The translations under genes and the position numbers were made by a program. Below the pieces are notes generated by a model. It ran no database searches. It was not told where the DNA came from and saw only the letters and a program-made list of their open reading frames with translations. DNA of 64,000 bases from Euryodendron excelsum (taxonomy: Eukaryota > Streptophyta > Magnoliopsida > Ericales > Pentaphylacaceae): positions 17,501-81,500 of the forward strand of contig CM065379.1 of NCBI GenBank assembly GCA_033060915.1, read 5' to 3'. Position 1 is the stretch's first letter, and every line of letters begins with the position of its first letter. Shown one piece after another: positions 12,341 through 24,453 of this stretch.

Positions 12341-12871
12341 AAACATTGATTAATATGTAATGTGAATTATGATTAGCACATTCGTAATATGTATACTGTT
12401 ATGTTTGTTGTTGGGTTCAAGTCTTGTAATTGGGTTTGCTTTTTGTTATGCTTGTAATTATAACCAACAAAACAGCAACGTACATACACTGTGAACAGAG
12501 TAGATAGTAAACACAAATTGTGAATAAAAAAAATTAAAGTACAATTACAGGTCTTATTATGTATGGTTATCCAATCTTTCAATTGGTAATTCTGAAAATG
12601 GTTTGACCCCTTCCATGAACCCAATGAAGGACTGCTTTTCTGCAATGGGTCTTATCAATTGAGTTTAGATGGTGTTATTTTCAGTCTAAACCAGCCTGTT
12701 TAGTTATCGGATGAAGTGGCCTGGAATCAAATTCAAACAATTAAAATTGCAAAAAACCTTGACATACACATTTTTATGCCATTTATTCAAACTATTTCAC
12801 TTTTAAATTAAATAATGTGTTAGGAGTAAAACTTATAAATTAATAATGATGTAAGATTCGGAGAATTGTTA

Positions 12872-13133
12872 GGCCGCGTTAGGTCACGCAATCAGTTACA
12901 ATTTTCTTGAAGCTGTCGATACCGCATTTTACAAATTGATTCTAAAAATTATTTTTCTCAAAACCATATTTGATAGACAGGATTCGTAACTTATTTTCAA
13001 AAATTTCTTTTGAAAACACTTCAGTTTTAGGAACAATGTAAAATTTATTTTTTGGGTTTCCAAAACTTGGTTTCATGCCAAAAATCACAAAAATACAATT
13101 TTTTTTTTCTAGAACACGTAACCCAACAAGGCC
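12872..13133. mobile_element. MITE with GGCC...TTA ends, shared by both duplicated units
   Basis: The termini GGCCGCGTTAGGTCACG and CACGTAACCCAACAAGGCC form inverted repeats flanked by TTA on both sides (12869-12871 and 13134-13136), again a PIF/Harbinger-type target site. The counterpart in unit 2 lies at about 48778-49302 and is about twice as long because of extra internal sequence including a GA microsatellite. Confidence 0.75.
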
Positions 13134-13489
13134 TTAATTTCTTCTATGACAACCTTATAATAAAATGACCAGTTGGAAGGCTCTCAACTCGTGCCTGACC
13201 AGTTTATAAACTGGGTTGGAAGATGTTAAACCAAACTCAGCCAATGTACTTTAAACGGTCACAAATCTAAACCCAAACTTCAAAATAAGAGCCTGTTTGA
13301 TCGGATAGAGGGATTGGACTAAAAAATTGCCACCAATCTCATGCCGAAATTATTAGTTCTGGGATTATTAGTATTTCTCTTTTCTCGATATTAGAAATAC
13401 AAAAAAGAGGAAATAAAATTTACTCAAAATTGTAATGGTTATTGAAATGTCCTATTTTTTTTCATTTTTGGGTGATCGCAAAAAGTTTC

Positions 13490-13745
13490 GTACTAGAAAC
13501 CTAATTCAACAAGTAATACTTTTATACCATTGATTGGTTGGTTTAATTATACGAACTCGTATTTTTTTGCTTAATGTTTAGGTTCGAGTCTCCATAACTG
13601 CTCAACAGAACTAAACTTACTCTTTATAAGTGGAATCTAAGCTTCGGCCCCGACATAAGTGCGATGGAGTCTCCTGCAGATAGTTGTATGATGTTGAGGG
13701 GTAATGCTCCTTAACGAATGTGTGAAATTACCTTTTGCATATCTA
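13490..13745 (+). mobile_element. Candidate SINE-like insertion with a pol III B box
   Basis: GGTTCGAGTCTCC at 13581-13593 resembles the tRNA/SINE B-box consensus GGTTCGANTCC. The unit-2 counterpart (around 49650) lacks about 540 bp spanning this region, so something was inserted here in unit 1 or lost in unit 2. However, part of the flank (GAAACCTAATTCAACAA) also occurs at about 54945, which points to loss in unit 2 for at least some of it. No clear A box or poly-A end was found. Confidence 0.35.
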
Positions 13746-14398
13746 TTTTTAGAGCAAAAAAAAAGATAATAATAATAATACATCTCTTGGTCAAAAAAAT
13801 TAGCAAATGAATCTTAAGTATAACATGGTAGAGTCAAGAATAATGAGATATACACAACAAGAACCATCTGCAAAAAAGCCTAACTTTTAGTAATCCCTCG
13901 ACGGATGTATAGAGTAACCAAATTTGCATATCCATTTTAACTATAAAAAAAATTACAATAGGCTTGAACATCATAATTTAAATTTCAACACCATTAAAGA
14001 AGAAAAGAATAACAAAAAATTAAAATCAAAATTGATTTTTTTTATAAAATAATTTCTTACATAATTTTAAAACAAAATACTGCATCAAAATAATGTACCT
14101 TCCATATAATATAGAAAACAATAATGAATGTTTTAGTTTGAAATGAACATAACATTAATATAAAATAAATAAATAAAAATTCTATCCATAAAAGATAGCA
14201 ACCAAAAGCAATTGACGGATTCATGTGGAACCATGATAGGCTCTGATTCACAAGAACCAAACTCTCAAATCTCATGTCGGGTCTTCTCCGTCAACAACGA
14301 CTTACCCAAAGGCTGTTGACAAAAAGCGTCGCGCAGGTTCCTCATAAGATACCCGCCGTTTTTTGTGAATTCGCACCCAAGTTTTCAACTTTCAGGCT

Positions 14399-14660
14399 AA
14401 AAAACTCATAAAATATTCAAAAAACTTATTAACGCATACGGAGTAACAGTGTCGGCCATTTAACACTTGTACGAGGAAACTCATAAAATATGCAAAAACT
14501 TATTAAAATACGTGGAGTATCATGAGCGTCGAACATTTCACGCTAGGACGTGTCAAACCTTTCACACTTGTACGAGGAAACTCATAAAATATTAAAAAAC
14601 TTATTAAAGTACGTGGAGCATCAGTGTTGAACTTTTCACACTTGTACAAGGACGTGGGTG
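14399..14660. repeat. Three decayed tandem units in unit 1 (about 75- and 101-bp spacing)
   Basis: AAACTCATAAAATAT..AAAAACTTATTAA occurs from about 14400, 14477 and 14578, each followed by a CACTTGTACGAGG-like segment. The matching place in unit 2 (about 50080-50215) has only one unit, so the expansion is specific to unit 1 or was contracted in unit 2. Confidence 0.75.
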
Positions 14661-16269
14661 TAGAATGTGTTTTGAAATATTTTTGGACATTTATTTAATA
14701 AAAATATTAGTAATTAGGCACATATTTGACAAATATATCTAATAATTTGGATAAATTCTTCAAAGTCTTGGCCCCTGCCTCACGAAGCAGACGTCTCAAT
14801 ATAAAAGGCTTTTGAAAAATTGTGGGATACAAGTAAAAAGGCACTTCGGACAAAACGAAATCTAGGTAATTTCTGAAGCATTTTCAAAAACTCATCTCCT
14901 TATCAAATTTTCATTATCATAAATGAGATCATTACACGTGCGCTCATTGTCACCAAGTATTAAAAGGATCTCAAATATTTTCTTGTAATCCAAAAGTAAA
15001 TCATATATATATAACACAAATTAGACAGATAGGGTTTTTTTTTTTTTTCATTACATTGTGTCCAGATATTTGTTAGACTACTTTCTTGAGCTCAGTGCCC
15101 TCTATTGCAACCTAAGTATTACAAGTTCAAAATACGAAAACAATATCTTCTGATACGAGTTAAGTCTATGTTCATGTACCTATCTCCACACTTCATAATG
15201 ACACGAGTCTCATGCACTATTTTTTTTTTTCAAAATAAATCTTCAACTTGTATCCTCAAGTCCAAAAAATAATTATCTTGGCCGAGATATATTTTATACG
15301 ACTAAAAATTGGTTTTCAGGAACATATCTAAGAAAGAACGATGGAAAGGTTGCCATTATTTTTTAGATGACCAACATTTTGATTCTTGGTAGAGAGGTAT
15401 ATATTTCGTTGGAAGGTGTTAAGAGGTTTTTTAGAAATAATATATATATCGTCATCTATGTAATTTTCTCTAATTTCCCAAAAAAAATATTTAAAATAGT
15501 ACCTGTCCACATTGGAACCGTATCTCACCCAAAATTCCTTATGTTTTGACCAGTAATCTTAGAATTGCAAGATAATTATCATTTAGGCAACATATGAAGA
15601 ACTAACAAAATAAACAAGTAGATACAAATGAACTAACAGAGCTTGTAACTAAAAATTGAACGTTTGGACTTATTATTATACTCAATGGTAGAGCCAGAAA
15701 ATTTTCTCAAGGGCAACTATTAATCACAAACCAAAAAAAAATTTTCCTAATCACTGATAGCGCAGTTAACTTCCATACATATGCATAATATAGGAAAAAT
15801 ACTATTCATTTAAAAAATTTGTACAAAGAACTTCACAATAATGATGTAGCGATGTCTTTCTTGTAATTAAGAGTCACTATTACTCAGAAGGAACATAAAC
15901 TTATATGTAGGTCTTTAAAGGAAAAATAACTATTTAAGCAGATATTTACAAAGTTTTAGAAGAAAATTTGAGAAATATTTCTCAAATTGTATAAAAATAA
16001 AATTTTTAACTATATAAGAGGGGCCATTGTAAATTTTCAAAAGAGGCAAAGTAAAAAAAAAAATTTCAAAACTATAAGTAAAATTGTGATTTTTAAAAAC
16101 TTAATTGAGGGGGCAAGTGATCCTCTTGTACTGCCCACTATGATCCTCGATCCTACTGGCTCCGGTAATGAATAATGCTATAATAGAATGAAATGAAATT
16201 TATGTACGATATAAAATTTTAATATTATGTTTATACAAAACATTAGTAATATATATTATTTAATTATTA
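14661..16269. other. AT-rich intergenic DNA, partly shared with unit 2
   Basis: The stretch including GTGGGATACAAGTAAAAAGGCACTTCG (14822) is also found at 50415 in unit 2, confirming collinearity. No gene is supported. Short open frames here are not conserved as frames between the two units. Confidence 0.5.
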
Positions 16270-16475
16270 AATATTATTAAGCATTTGTAATGGTAGTGAC
16301 TGGGCGACGGTGGTGGTTGGTGGCAATGACGACAGTAGTGGTGGGGCGACAGCAGTGGCCAATGGTTGGTGGTGGTGGTGGAATGGTGACGGCGGCGAGA
16401 AGTAGCGGTATTGATGAATGACGGGTGATTGTGACTAATAGTAGATGATGATGGTGGTTAGTGATGATAGTGATG
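16270..16475 (+). repeat. GGT/GAT-rich low-complexity tract
   Basis: A locally G-rich stretch of degenerate GGTGGTGG, GACGGCGGCG and GATGATGG units sits in otherwise AT-rich DNA, about 600 bp upstream of copy 3. It is followed by a palindromic A/T block (TTTTAAAATTTTAAAA-type, 16490-16600). It is absent from the matching unit-2 promoter region. Confidence 0.6.
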
Positions 16476-16904
16476 GTGATAATTTTTAACTTTTAAAATT
16501 TTTTAAAATTTTAAAATTTTAAATTTTAAAAAAAAATTATCTTTTAAATTTTTTAAAATTAGAAAAATAATTACCAAGTATATTTTATATTTTTTAAAAA
16601 AAAATTTACAACAAAAATCTTACTAAGAATGAGGCAGCAACGGTAGTACGAATGACGCAGCAATGTTACAGAGACCATGAAATGTTTTTCTCGACGAGGC
16701 CCGTTGCAGGCACGTGGACTAAGAAATGTTACGGAAGCTAAGAAATGTTACCAGAGACTCAGAAATGTCCATGATCAAGCGAGGACTGTTTCTTTTTTCC
16801 ACCATATCAAGGGTCTGATTTAAATCTGTCATTCTTCGCACAAAATGCTGGCTGTTATTCTAACAGAGCCAGCCAACTCAACACCACAGGAACCACTTGA
16901 AGAG

Positions 16905-16948
16905 CTGCTGATATATTGATATATATATATATATATATTGATATATAG
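16905..16948 (+). promoter_or_regulatory. (TA)n stretch in the proximal promoter of copy 3
   Basis: A run of TATATATA with interspersed TTGATATATAG ends about 80 bp before the predicted start codon at 17028. It could act as the TATA element. Copy 5's promoter is otherwise alignable upstream (51600-51890) but lacks this expansion. Confidence 0.5.
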
Positions 16949-17027
16949 TCTGTGAACTCCCATATGAAATGAAACAGATGATATAGCTTAGGCTAATTAG
17001 AGACGAGGAGGATTGTGAGTTGTGAAG

Positions 17028-18710
17028 ATGCCCAACGGACACCGGACGAATGTCAGAGTCGACGAGAAGTGAGTCCCTTTTTTCTTTTTTTTCTTTTTGT
17101 GCTACTGTTTTTCTTTCGTATTTTTCCCTGTTTTTGTTTCGAGATGGAATATGTTTTGCCATTTTTGGAGTTTTATATCTCTAAATTTTCATTGATATGA
17201 TCTATTAAATTTCTACATATGATTGATTCACTTGCTCCTGATGGCTGGCTCCTAATTAGAAAATTAAAAGCCTTGGGATATATTTGATTCATATATTATT
17301 TGCAGCACTGTTGCATAATTGATCAGAAAATCTTTGACCATGCATAAATTATGGAATTACTCAAATACATATTTATTTCAAATTTGAAAAATCTGTATCT
17401 GAGTAGTGTATCCGAAGTGTGCAAGAGTTCTTAGGCTGTCATTTCATCTTAAAAGTGGACTTTCAAATTTGTGAAATAAATAATACAGATTTAATATTTG
17501 AATAAAGGGATGAGATCTGTGTACGATATGGTTAATGAAACATGCATCCAACAAGTATATGTATATATATAAGTTATTTACTATTATAAAATTATGTATA
17601 AAACTTCTATTTTGTACATAAAATGCTCTATTTTGATTTGTACACATTATTTTACCTTTAAAAAATAAAATAAAAGAAGTATTTAATAAAAATAAAATCT
17701 TGTTTTGTTTTTGTGTCCTTATAAATGAAATTTAGAAGAATCCAACACTTACATTCATGCCTATACCAATATCAATACCCGAGTGCATGTAATATAGATT
17801 CTCATGCATAATTTTCTTTTTACTTTCACGGTGAATGATAGAAAAATAGTTTCTACACTCTCATGAATAGAAACTCTTTTTGGGCTATTAACCCAGAGGA
17901 AATTAGTTGAAGTTTTCCCATTACTTGTTCTTAAGAAAATTTTTAATCTCGTAATTCTTCACCATGTGATAATGATATTTTTTAAAATATAAGCAAACTT
18001 TGATGAGTCTTTGGGATTTGGTTTCAAATAGTTTTGATTAAACTTATTTGGTTTCCAATTATGAAGCTTTTCAGAAACACCTCCGTTAAATAATAATTTT
18101 TTTATTTGAAGTATTATTGGCACTGCATTTTTTTAACTTGTATTTCCCTCAAATTTATTTCAGACATAAATGTCTCTAAATATAAGGGTTTTGTTTTATT
18201 TTCCCTAACATATGATTGAAAGTAATTTCTTGTTTTCCTTGTGATGATAGTGCAAGCGAACAAGATGGTAATTCTTCTTCCACTGCATTTCACGCCATTT
18301 TCGTCTTTCTTATTCCAATTCTAAGTACCCTCCTCCAATTGAAGTACCTACACAAGAACAGATCCCCATTTGAAACTCACTATAGAATCATGGTAGCCTT
18401 CACTATTGCCATAGCCGTTTATGCAATAGCATTAGCGGCTGAAATATTTACTCGAACTCAATACAGAAGCTATCATGTTATTTGTGACCGCTTTAGTCTT
18501 TTCTCAGGAGCTCTTGCCTCAATTTTACTACTACTAAATGTTGTCCCAATTTTCGGGTGGTTTCTTTTGATCTTATGGGCCGCTCTCCTCATAAGGGTAT
18601 TGTGGGACTCACATGTTAAATCGCTTTACTATCAAGCATTGTTGAATGTGTTACATATGCTCATGATGGATCATAACTTGAGGACGCAACGACAGCGGTT
18701 GCCAGTGTGA
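17028..18710 (+). CDS. Small four-helix membrane protein, copy 3 (two exons, 166 aa)
   Basis: Exon 1 is 17028-17068, ending ...GACGAGAA before the donor GTGAGT. Exon 2 is 18251-18710 after the acceptor GATGATAG. The join is in frame (...VDE-NASEQDG). The same structure is found independently in copy 5, which is the best support for this model. The protein has a short polar N-terminus, four hydrophobic segments at about residues 27-44, 60-80, 95-115 and 116-132, the motif SPFETH at 52-57 between helices 1 and 2, and a conserved C-terminal tail (YYQALLNVLHMLMMDHNLR). It is probably an integral membrane protein with both ends on the same side. The family is not one I can name and no function is assigned. 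It lies in unit 1 of the segmental duplication, and its counterpart is copy 5. Confidence 0.8.
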
Positions 18711-19740
18711 ATGAAGGTTTTTTTACCTATAGATTCACAATGCAAAGAAACTAGGTTCTCAAAAATGTTACCAAATAAAAATTGTTCTCAAATGTAATTT
18801 GGGAGTAATGTTTATCATGTTATGAATGTAACTCGCGGTTCCACTGTGTTGATGATAGCACAATCACTTTAGATAGTTTGATATGTATTGTTGGCTTTGT
18901 TTCTTAATATATTAAGTTTTAGGGATAATTGGTGACTTTAATATGATATCAAACCCCTCTTCCAGAAGTCCTTGTTTAAATTTCTAAATCTTTGTTTGTC
19001 CTTTCGTTGTGTTTGTTATTGTGAAGCTTGTTCTAGCTCTATGCTTTTGTACATAAGTCATTATTCAAGTATTTCTTTGTCCTTCTATTGTGTTTGTTTT
19101 TGTCCACTCTGTTTTTCGCACTTATGTGCACCCTATTCAATTTAGTGTATAACTTTGTTATGAATAACAAAATTGCTTTTGTGCACCCTTTTCAATTTAG
19201 TCTATAACTTTGTTATGAATAGCAAAATTACAGTATGACTTGGACTTCTGCGGAGGGATTTTGTTAAAGATTTATTTATTTAATTTAATTTTTTTTTGTG
19301 GTGATGGTTGGCCCGTAGGCCCAGATCAAAAACACCAGCGGAGCCGAGCCCTGGGCTGGAGTCCTAACACCACTCAGACATGCCCCTCATGGCTCATGTG
19401 GGCTTGAACCCGAACCTCCCCACTAGTCCCCAGTTAGACAGTCCGTTTATTATTTCCAAACTTACGTGAGCAAACTGAATTTTTAAAGGAAAAAAAGAAC
19501 TTTTAATTGCCGCATGCTTGATTCTACTCCGGATTGAACTATTTGTATTTGAGTTGAACTTGAGGCATCTCAGTACAATCTGGTTCATAGGCGTCCTTAC
19601 AAGAATCGGTCCCTATCCGCTAAACTTAGTAACAATTATTTAGCTTAAATAATGAGCTCCGTTTGGCTATGTTTCAAGAATGGAGAAATTTCTGTTAAAT
19701 GGTTAGGCCAGCATACATTTTTCTATCTCATGGTCCCAAG
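18711..19740. other. 3' flank of copy 3, collinear with unit 2
   Basis: It contains the probable 3'UTR of copy 3 (18711 onward, with ATGCAAAGAAACTA also found after copies 2 and 4). Around 19310-19440 lies a C-rich repeat (GGGCTTGAACCCGAACC) also present at about 54008. The reverse complement of that motif looks like a tRNA-type B box, but no full SINE could be delimited. Homology to unit 2 ends near 19735. Confidence 0.55.
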
Positions 19741-19952
19741 TAGGTCTATCAGTGGATCGGGTTTGATCCAGACCTGATCTGATGATCGGACATATCCAAA
19801 TCCGAATAATCCGATTATCAGTCGGATCAATTAAATCCATATCCGATTCGATCCGATCCAATAATGTGTTTTCATCAGTAGACCATGGGTCCCTCTTGAC
19901 TCAGTAACTCACAACAAACCAGAAATGGCGTTAGAAGGTGGGGTGTACTCAC

Positions 19953-20200
19953 CTTTTCCACCACCAGTAGTAGTGGTGGTGGAAGTCTTCATGGATTCCT
20001 CCGGTTACCGGAATAGTTGCCGGAGGAACAAGAGACCGGCCAAGATTTGTCTGTCTTCCTTCCAACGAGAGTGCAGCCACAAGAACCACGATGGTAGCCA
20101 GTAAAACAACTAGGCAGTCAGAGATGAGCAGCGGGAAAAGGTGCATCATGCAGCATGATTCATGCTGCTTCTTTATCATCGTTGAAGTAGAGAGAGCCAT
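19953..20200 (-). CDS. Candidate first exon of an unidentified small membrane or secreted protein
   Basis: On the minus strand a frame opens at Met (20200) and reads 82 codons: a polar N-terminus with MIKKQHESCC, a strong hydrophobic segment (LLISDCLVVLLATIVVLVAA) near residues 24-43, then a tail rich in His, Tyr and Trp (HEDFHHHYYWWWK). It ends exactly at AAAAG followed by GTGAGT, an ideal splice donor, one codon before the in-frame stop. A (TA)n tract at 20357-20376 lies about 160 bp upstream and could supply a TATA box. No second exon was identified. It lies just outside the segmental duplication. The frame is unusually GC-rich for this window. Family unknown. Confidence 0.4.
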
Positions 20201-20356
20201 TTGTGAGTCTAGTGAGAGCGCGAGGTGGGTGATATATTCTTGGGGATGGGGAACCTTTTTTTTTTTGTTGTTGGTAATGCATTAGCATCTCAAGCCCCAA
20301 GCCCCACTTTGCTGCCAATTGGGTTAACTGAGTTAACAACAAGAAAAAGTGAATAC

Positions 20357-20376
20357 ATCATATATATATATATATT
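20357..20376. repeat. (TA)n microsatellite
   Basis: A perfect alternating AT run. It may serve as a TATA element for the candidate minus-strand exon at 20200. Confidence 0.9.
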
Positions 20377-20419
20377 AGGAATAACTCATGTCTACGACAC
20401 TTTTCAATAAAATTTAAAT

Positions 20420-22080
20420 TTACATGCATTTAGCCCATTTGAATAAATTTTGAATTCTCTCTATATATTTTTTTACTTTCCACCTATTGCTGATAAAACT
20501 AATGAACATCAAAACAAAACGTAAGTTTTGACTTTTAGAATTCATAATATTTTTCATTCATGAAAGTTGAAATATAAATTTGAACTCCACACCCAAACAA
20601 TGTTAGTGTGGCTATAAAAGGAAATTATGGCATCCCTGTCTAAGAATTCATCTTTTCCTATTAATAAATGAAGTTGCTGGTATGTACTATCAGATTCATC
20701 TTTATTTGCTAATATGCAATTTAATTATCTGAATTGAATGAGTATATCATATCTCAAGGTTTGCTAGTTTTGTTAAAAGTTTACACACAATAGTAAAGGA
20801 AGCACTATGAAAATGGTCATTGCCAACATAAAAAGTACTTTTGCAAATGGGAAAAAAAAAAATGCTTGTTAGCATGTAAGGGGAAAAAAAAAAAAAAAGA
20901 AAGAAGAATCTTAACCTTAGATAAATTCATATCATATTGTGTCCAAAATGCATTTTCACTTACACCTAAATACATACCGAAGGAAAAATTATTCGAATGC
21001 AAGAAAATACAAAACTCAGAAAACAAATAAATATAAAAAGAAAAATAACATATAAAAAAAGCAAAGTGTAAAGAAGAAGAGGACAATGAGCGACGTTAGT
21101 CCAAGTACACCTGTAGCAACAATTACTAAAAGAAAGCAAAATTTAGTAATAAGGCGGCCCAGTGCAGGTGTGGAAAAAAGCAAAAGTAATAAGGTTTCCT
21201 CACCATGGCCACATTTGCTACAAACAGATCTTATTACCAAATGTCAACACAATTGGAGATGAAGAGAATTACCAAATTCATAACTTCTACTAATCTTTTT
21301 ACTTCTTTTCTTTTATTTCCTCCCCTAAAATTGTAATTCATTACCAATTAATTTAATTGAAGAATAAGAGTTTGAAAATTTTAAAAATGACACTTGGAGA
21401 ACGAAAAGAATATTGTGCTACTTTTGGTAAATCATTTGTTGAGGTCATGTGTGCTCAGTCAAGTGAATCATTTGTAGGAATGAAATTAATTGTATGGTAC
21501 CAACCCACTATAACCCATTTATATGTTACGTTTAGATGTTCAATTTATAAAGGAAATAATAAGTAAAGAAACTAATATGAAATAACTTAAAAATTTTCTT
21601 TTATTTGGTTGGGTTAAGAAATGAGAAAAAAAATAAATAGCTATTTTGTTAAAAAAATTATTTTAACAAACTTAATATACACATCAAATTTTATTTCTTT
21701 TTCATTTTTTTAATTCAAGCATAACATAGCTATTAGCTAGTGTGACTATCACTTTAATTCAAAAGTAACCGAACACGATACAAATAGAATTATGTATAAC
21801 AAAAAAAATCATTGCCATCCATCTCCCTTAAAAATATCAAAACTATAGCCAGATTATAAAAAGGAAAATACTTTTCTCTTTCATTTTTTTTTTTTCTTCT
21901 CTTTCTCTCCTCCAAATTCCAAACAGGCCGTCATCAACCACAAAATCCAATCAGTCCCCGATCAAAGCTCGGTGCTCAAAGCTTTGACCCTTAAGTAGAT
22001 ACTGTTGCTAAGCTGTCAAAGACTCAAAACATCATGCTTTTGTAAAAGCTTCAATTTACCCCAATGTAGAGGGCCTAGAG
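20420..22080. other. Intergenic DNA without a recognised gene
   Basis: AT-rich. At 21862-21930 there is the right half of a MITE of the GCCTGTTTGGAA family (CCTCCAAATTCCAAACAGGCC). A minus-strand frame at 21016-21240 encodes a hydrophobic 74-residue stretch but has no supporting promoter or splice context. Confidence 0.4.
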
Positions 22081-22129
22081 GCCTTACAGCTACACATTAA
22101 ATAAGCAAGATAGATTGTAATAGAAGATG

Positions 22130-22148
22130 CATGCACGGTCTATATATA
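22130..22148 (+). promoter_or_regulatory. Candidate promoter: RY motif plus TATA box
   Basis: CATGCA (22130-22135, inside ATGCATGCA) is followed six bases later by TATATATA (22141-22148). This spacing resembles plant promoters using the RY (legumin box) motif. About 100 bp downstream an ATG (22249) opens a 47-codon frame ending at 22392 that I do not recognise. The minus strand of the same stretch also reads open (...GGKEEEELGVLSLLGFSEAG.. then stop), so the transcribed strand is uncertain. Confidence 0.35.
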
Positions 22149-22894
22149 GCACCTCCCATATGGACTTAGTACGGTTATTTGAAATCTGATACAACAAAAG
22201 TACACTTTATCTCTCTAAGAGTTAGTAGCAAAGCTAGAAAAACATATCATGCCTCACCACCAGCTTCGGAGAAACCCAGCAAACTTAGTACACCCAACTC
22301 CTCTTCTTCTTTACCACCTTCAATGGTCACCACTACACCAAACAATTAACTCTTTCTCTCTTGTCCTCCTCTCACCTCACAAAACCCAATGAAACCTGTA
22401 CAAATTCCAACATCATTCAAATCAAATCAATCAAAGACACAAATAAATACTAAAAGCATTTCATCTTCATCTAATTTATTTCCTTTTTGTTTTCATGAAA
22501 AATACAGGTAATGCAAATTTAATTTATTCAAACACTTTACAACGTATTTTGAAATAAAAAATAAAATGACAGAGAAGCAAAATCATTCATAATCTCAAAC
22601 ATGATTTCCTTATAAAGTATGTGGAAAATTTTCTAGAGATTCTCATCAATTTCAAACAAATGGCAAGAGGAAAAGATCCCCCCTCACTTACCAGTTGCCA
22701 AACTTGGTTGGCAAAATGTTGTCATGAACAATTTTTCAGAAGATTGGAAAGATCTGGAAAAGGAGTTATGGTAATGCAGAGAAAGAGAAAAAAAGGAATA
22801 CAAAGCTTTTGAGCAAAATAATAGTCATTCATTTGAATGCATATTTATCGCAAAACCAAAATACTTTGTCCGCTCTCACCTACCTCTATCTTTA

Positions 22895-23321
22895 GGGCTC
22901 GTTTGGAAACAATTTATTTTGTGTGTTTTATTAGTTTTTTGCTTAAAATAAGCACTTGGCGTTTGGTAACAAGTTTTTTTAACTTATATTAAGTTAGCTT
23001 TTTTTCTTTTTTTAGGCTAATAAGCAAAAAAGCAAAAAGCAAAAATTTTGAAGCTTTTTTGGCTTATTCTACTGTAATGAAAATTTTGTAAGTTTTAAAT
23101 AATTAATACATTACCATAATTAATGTTAAAATTTTGTTTAGCTTTACAGAACAGCACGAATATGGAATCTAATTTATTTATAGCATTTTTGTCTAAAAAA
23201 GTCAAAAAAAAAACTTTAAGCTAGTATCAAACACCTCAACCAAATTTTTTTAAGTCAATTTATTTTTTATACTTTTTTTAAACAACTTATTTAATTAAAA
23301 AAACTATTCCCAAACATGCCC
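22895..23321. mobile_element. Tourist-like MITE, TTA target duplication
   Basis: The ends GGGCTCGTTTGGAAAC and ATTCCCAAACATGCCC are inverted repeats, flanked by TTA at 22892-22894 and 23322-23324. The interior is AT-rich with AAGCAAAAAGCAAAAA runs and no coding capacity. Confidence 0.8.
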
Positions 23322-23379
23322 TTAGTAACTTCCCTTCCCACTCCCTCTTTCGATCACATTGGGTCCCCACATTGAATGC

Positions 23380-24400
23380 CAGAGCAAAAGAGAGGGAAAG
23401 GAAAATAGGGAGGGAGAAGAGTTACCAGTGGTGAAAATAATACCCACTATACCTGTGGGGCGTGGCATTTAGTGGCAACCAGCTACCACTCCTACTACAC
23501 CAGCCTAGCACCTCTTTCGGTTACATAGCCACCATGACACCCTCTCACGGCGAAATCCAACACCACCGTCAGATCTATTCCAGATCACCATGGTAGCCAT
23601 CATCGCTTCTTCGGCAACCGATACACCACCGGCACCCATCTTGGCAGCAACTCCTTTCTCCACCGCCAGCATGGAGAGAGTTTTAGAGTGAGAAAATGCA
23701 TGACTGGTTGTTTCAGAGATGAAGTGTGGGAGTCGATTAGAGAGGAGAATAAGAGAGGCGGGTTCTCTGTAGGAGTACGATAGTGGCGGTGAGTCTCCAA
23801 GGGAGTGATGGTGGTTTGCGAGGTCATTTTTGAAAGAGATAGTAGGTTTCTAGAGGGGAATTAGAGAGAGAGAGGGCTGTGTCTTCTGCTATGGGGTTTG
23901 TAGTTAAGAAAGAGGAGTTTAGAAGTAAAAGGGCTGTTGTACAGAGAAGAGAGAGAAACTCTGGTTTGCAACAGGGCTATCAAATGTACATGACCGTTGA
24001 GAGTGAGAGAGAGAGAGAGAGAGAGAGCAGGTTTCTTCTTCCTCTTCCCAATACCATGGCAGTACCCACCTCTAATATACACACAACATGTACAGCCACC
24101 GATAAAACCCATCTTTGCAACTCCCACCATAGACAGTAGTGATGGTGGGTCTATGGTGTGGTCATCGTGATTGGACGTGAGGAAAGAGGAGAGGGTGTCG
24201 GATGCAGTGGTCGGAGTAATAGGAGAAGAGAGGAACAGACAAAAGGGAGAAAGAAAGGAGGGGCGGGTTTACGGGCGATCAGATGTGCCAATAAAAGAGA
24301 GAGAGAGAGGGAGGGAGGGGTTTGAAAATGAAGAGCCAGTCTTTTCATATTTTATGCTTTCACCCATCAACAGCATTTAATTTAATGCCTTAAACCAACC
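23380..24400. other. GC-richer island of unknown origin
   Basis: About 1 kb with C/T-rich text on one side (CACCACCGTCAGATC, GCCATCATCGCTTC) and GAGAGA-rich text on the other, including a (GA)n run near 24004-24028. Open frames exist on both strands but none shows a recognisable domain or a consistent splice structure. Its composition differs from its surroundings and it is absent from unit 2, so it is probably an unclassified insertion or a decayed gene 5' region. Confidence 0.4.
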
Positions 24401-24453
24401 AAGTGAGAAATGCAAATTACTTCTACCCCCGCCCCAACAACCCTGTCCCCGTA

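Noticed and set aside
19310..19440. Possible tRNA gene or tRNA-derived SINE around GGGCTTGAACCCGAACC
   Set aside because: The reverse complement resembles a B box, but no A box, cloverleaf or element ends could be found. The match at 54008 is explained by the segmental duplication.
21016..21240. Hydrophobic 74-codon minus-strand frame
   Set aside because: Its hydrophobicity comes from T/A-rich DNA (Phe/Leu/Tyr codons); no start context, promoter or homologue was evident.
23861..24348. Overlapping frames of 65-89 codons in the GC-richer island
   Set aside because: They overlap on both strands, contain microsatellite-derived Ser-Leu or Arg-Glu runs, and no protein family or splice structure could be seen.
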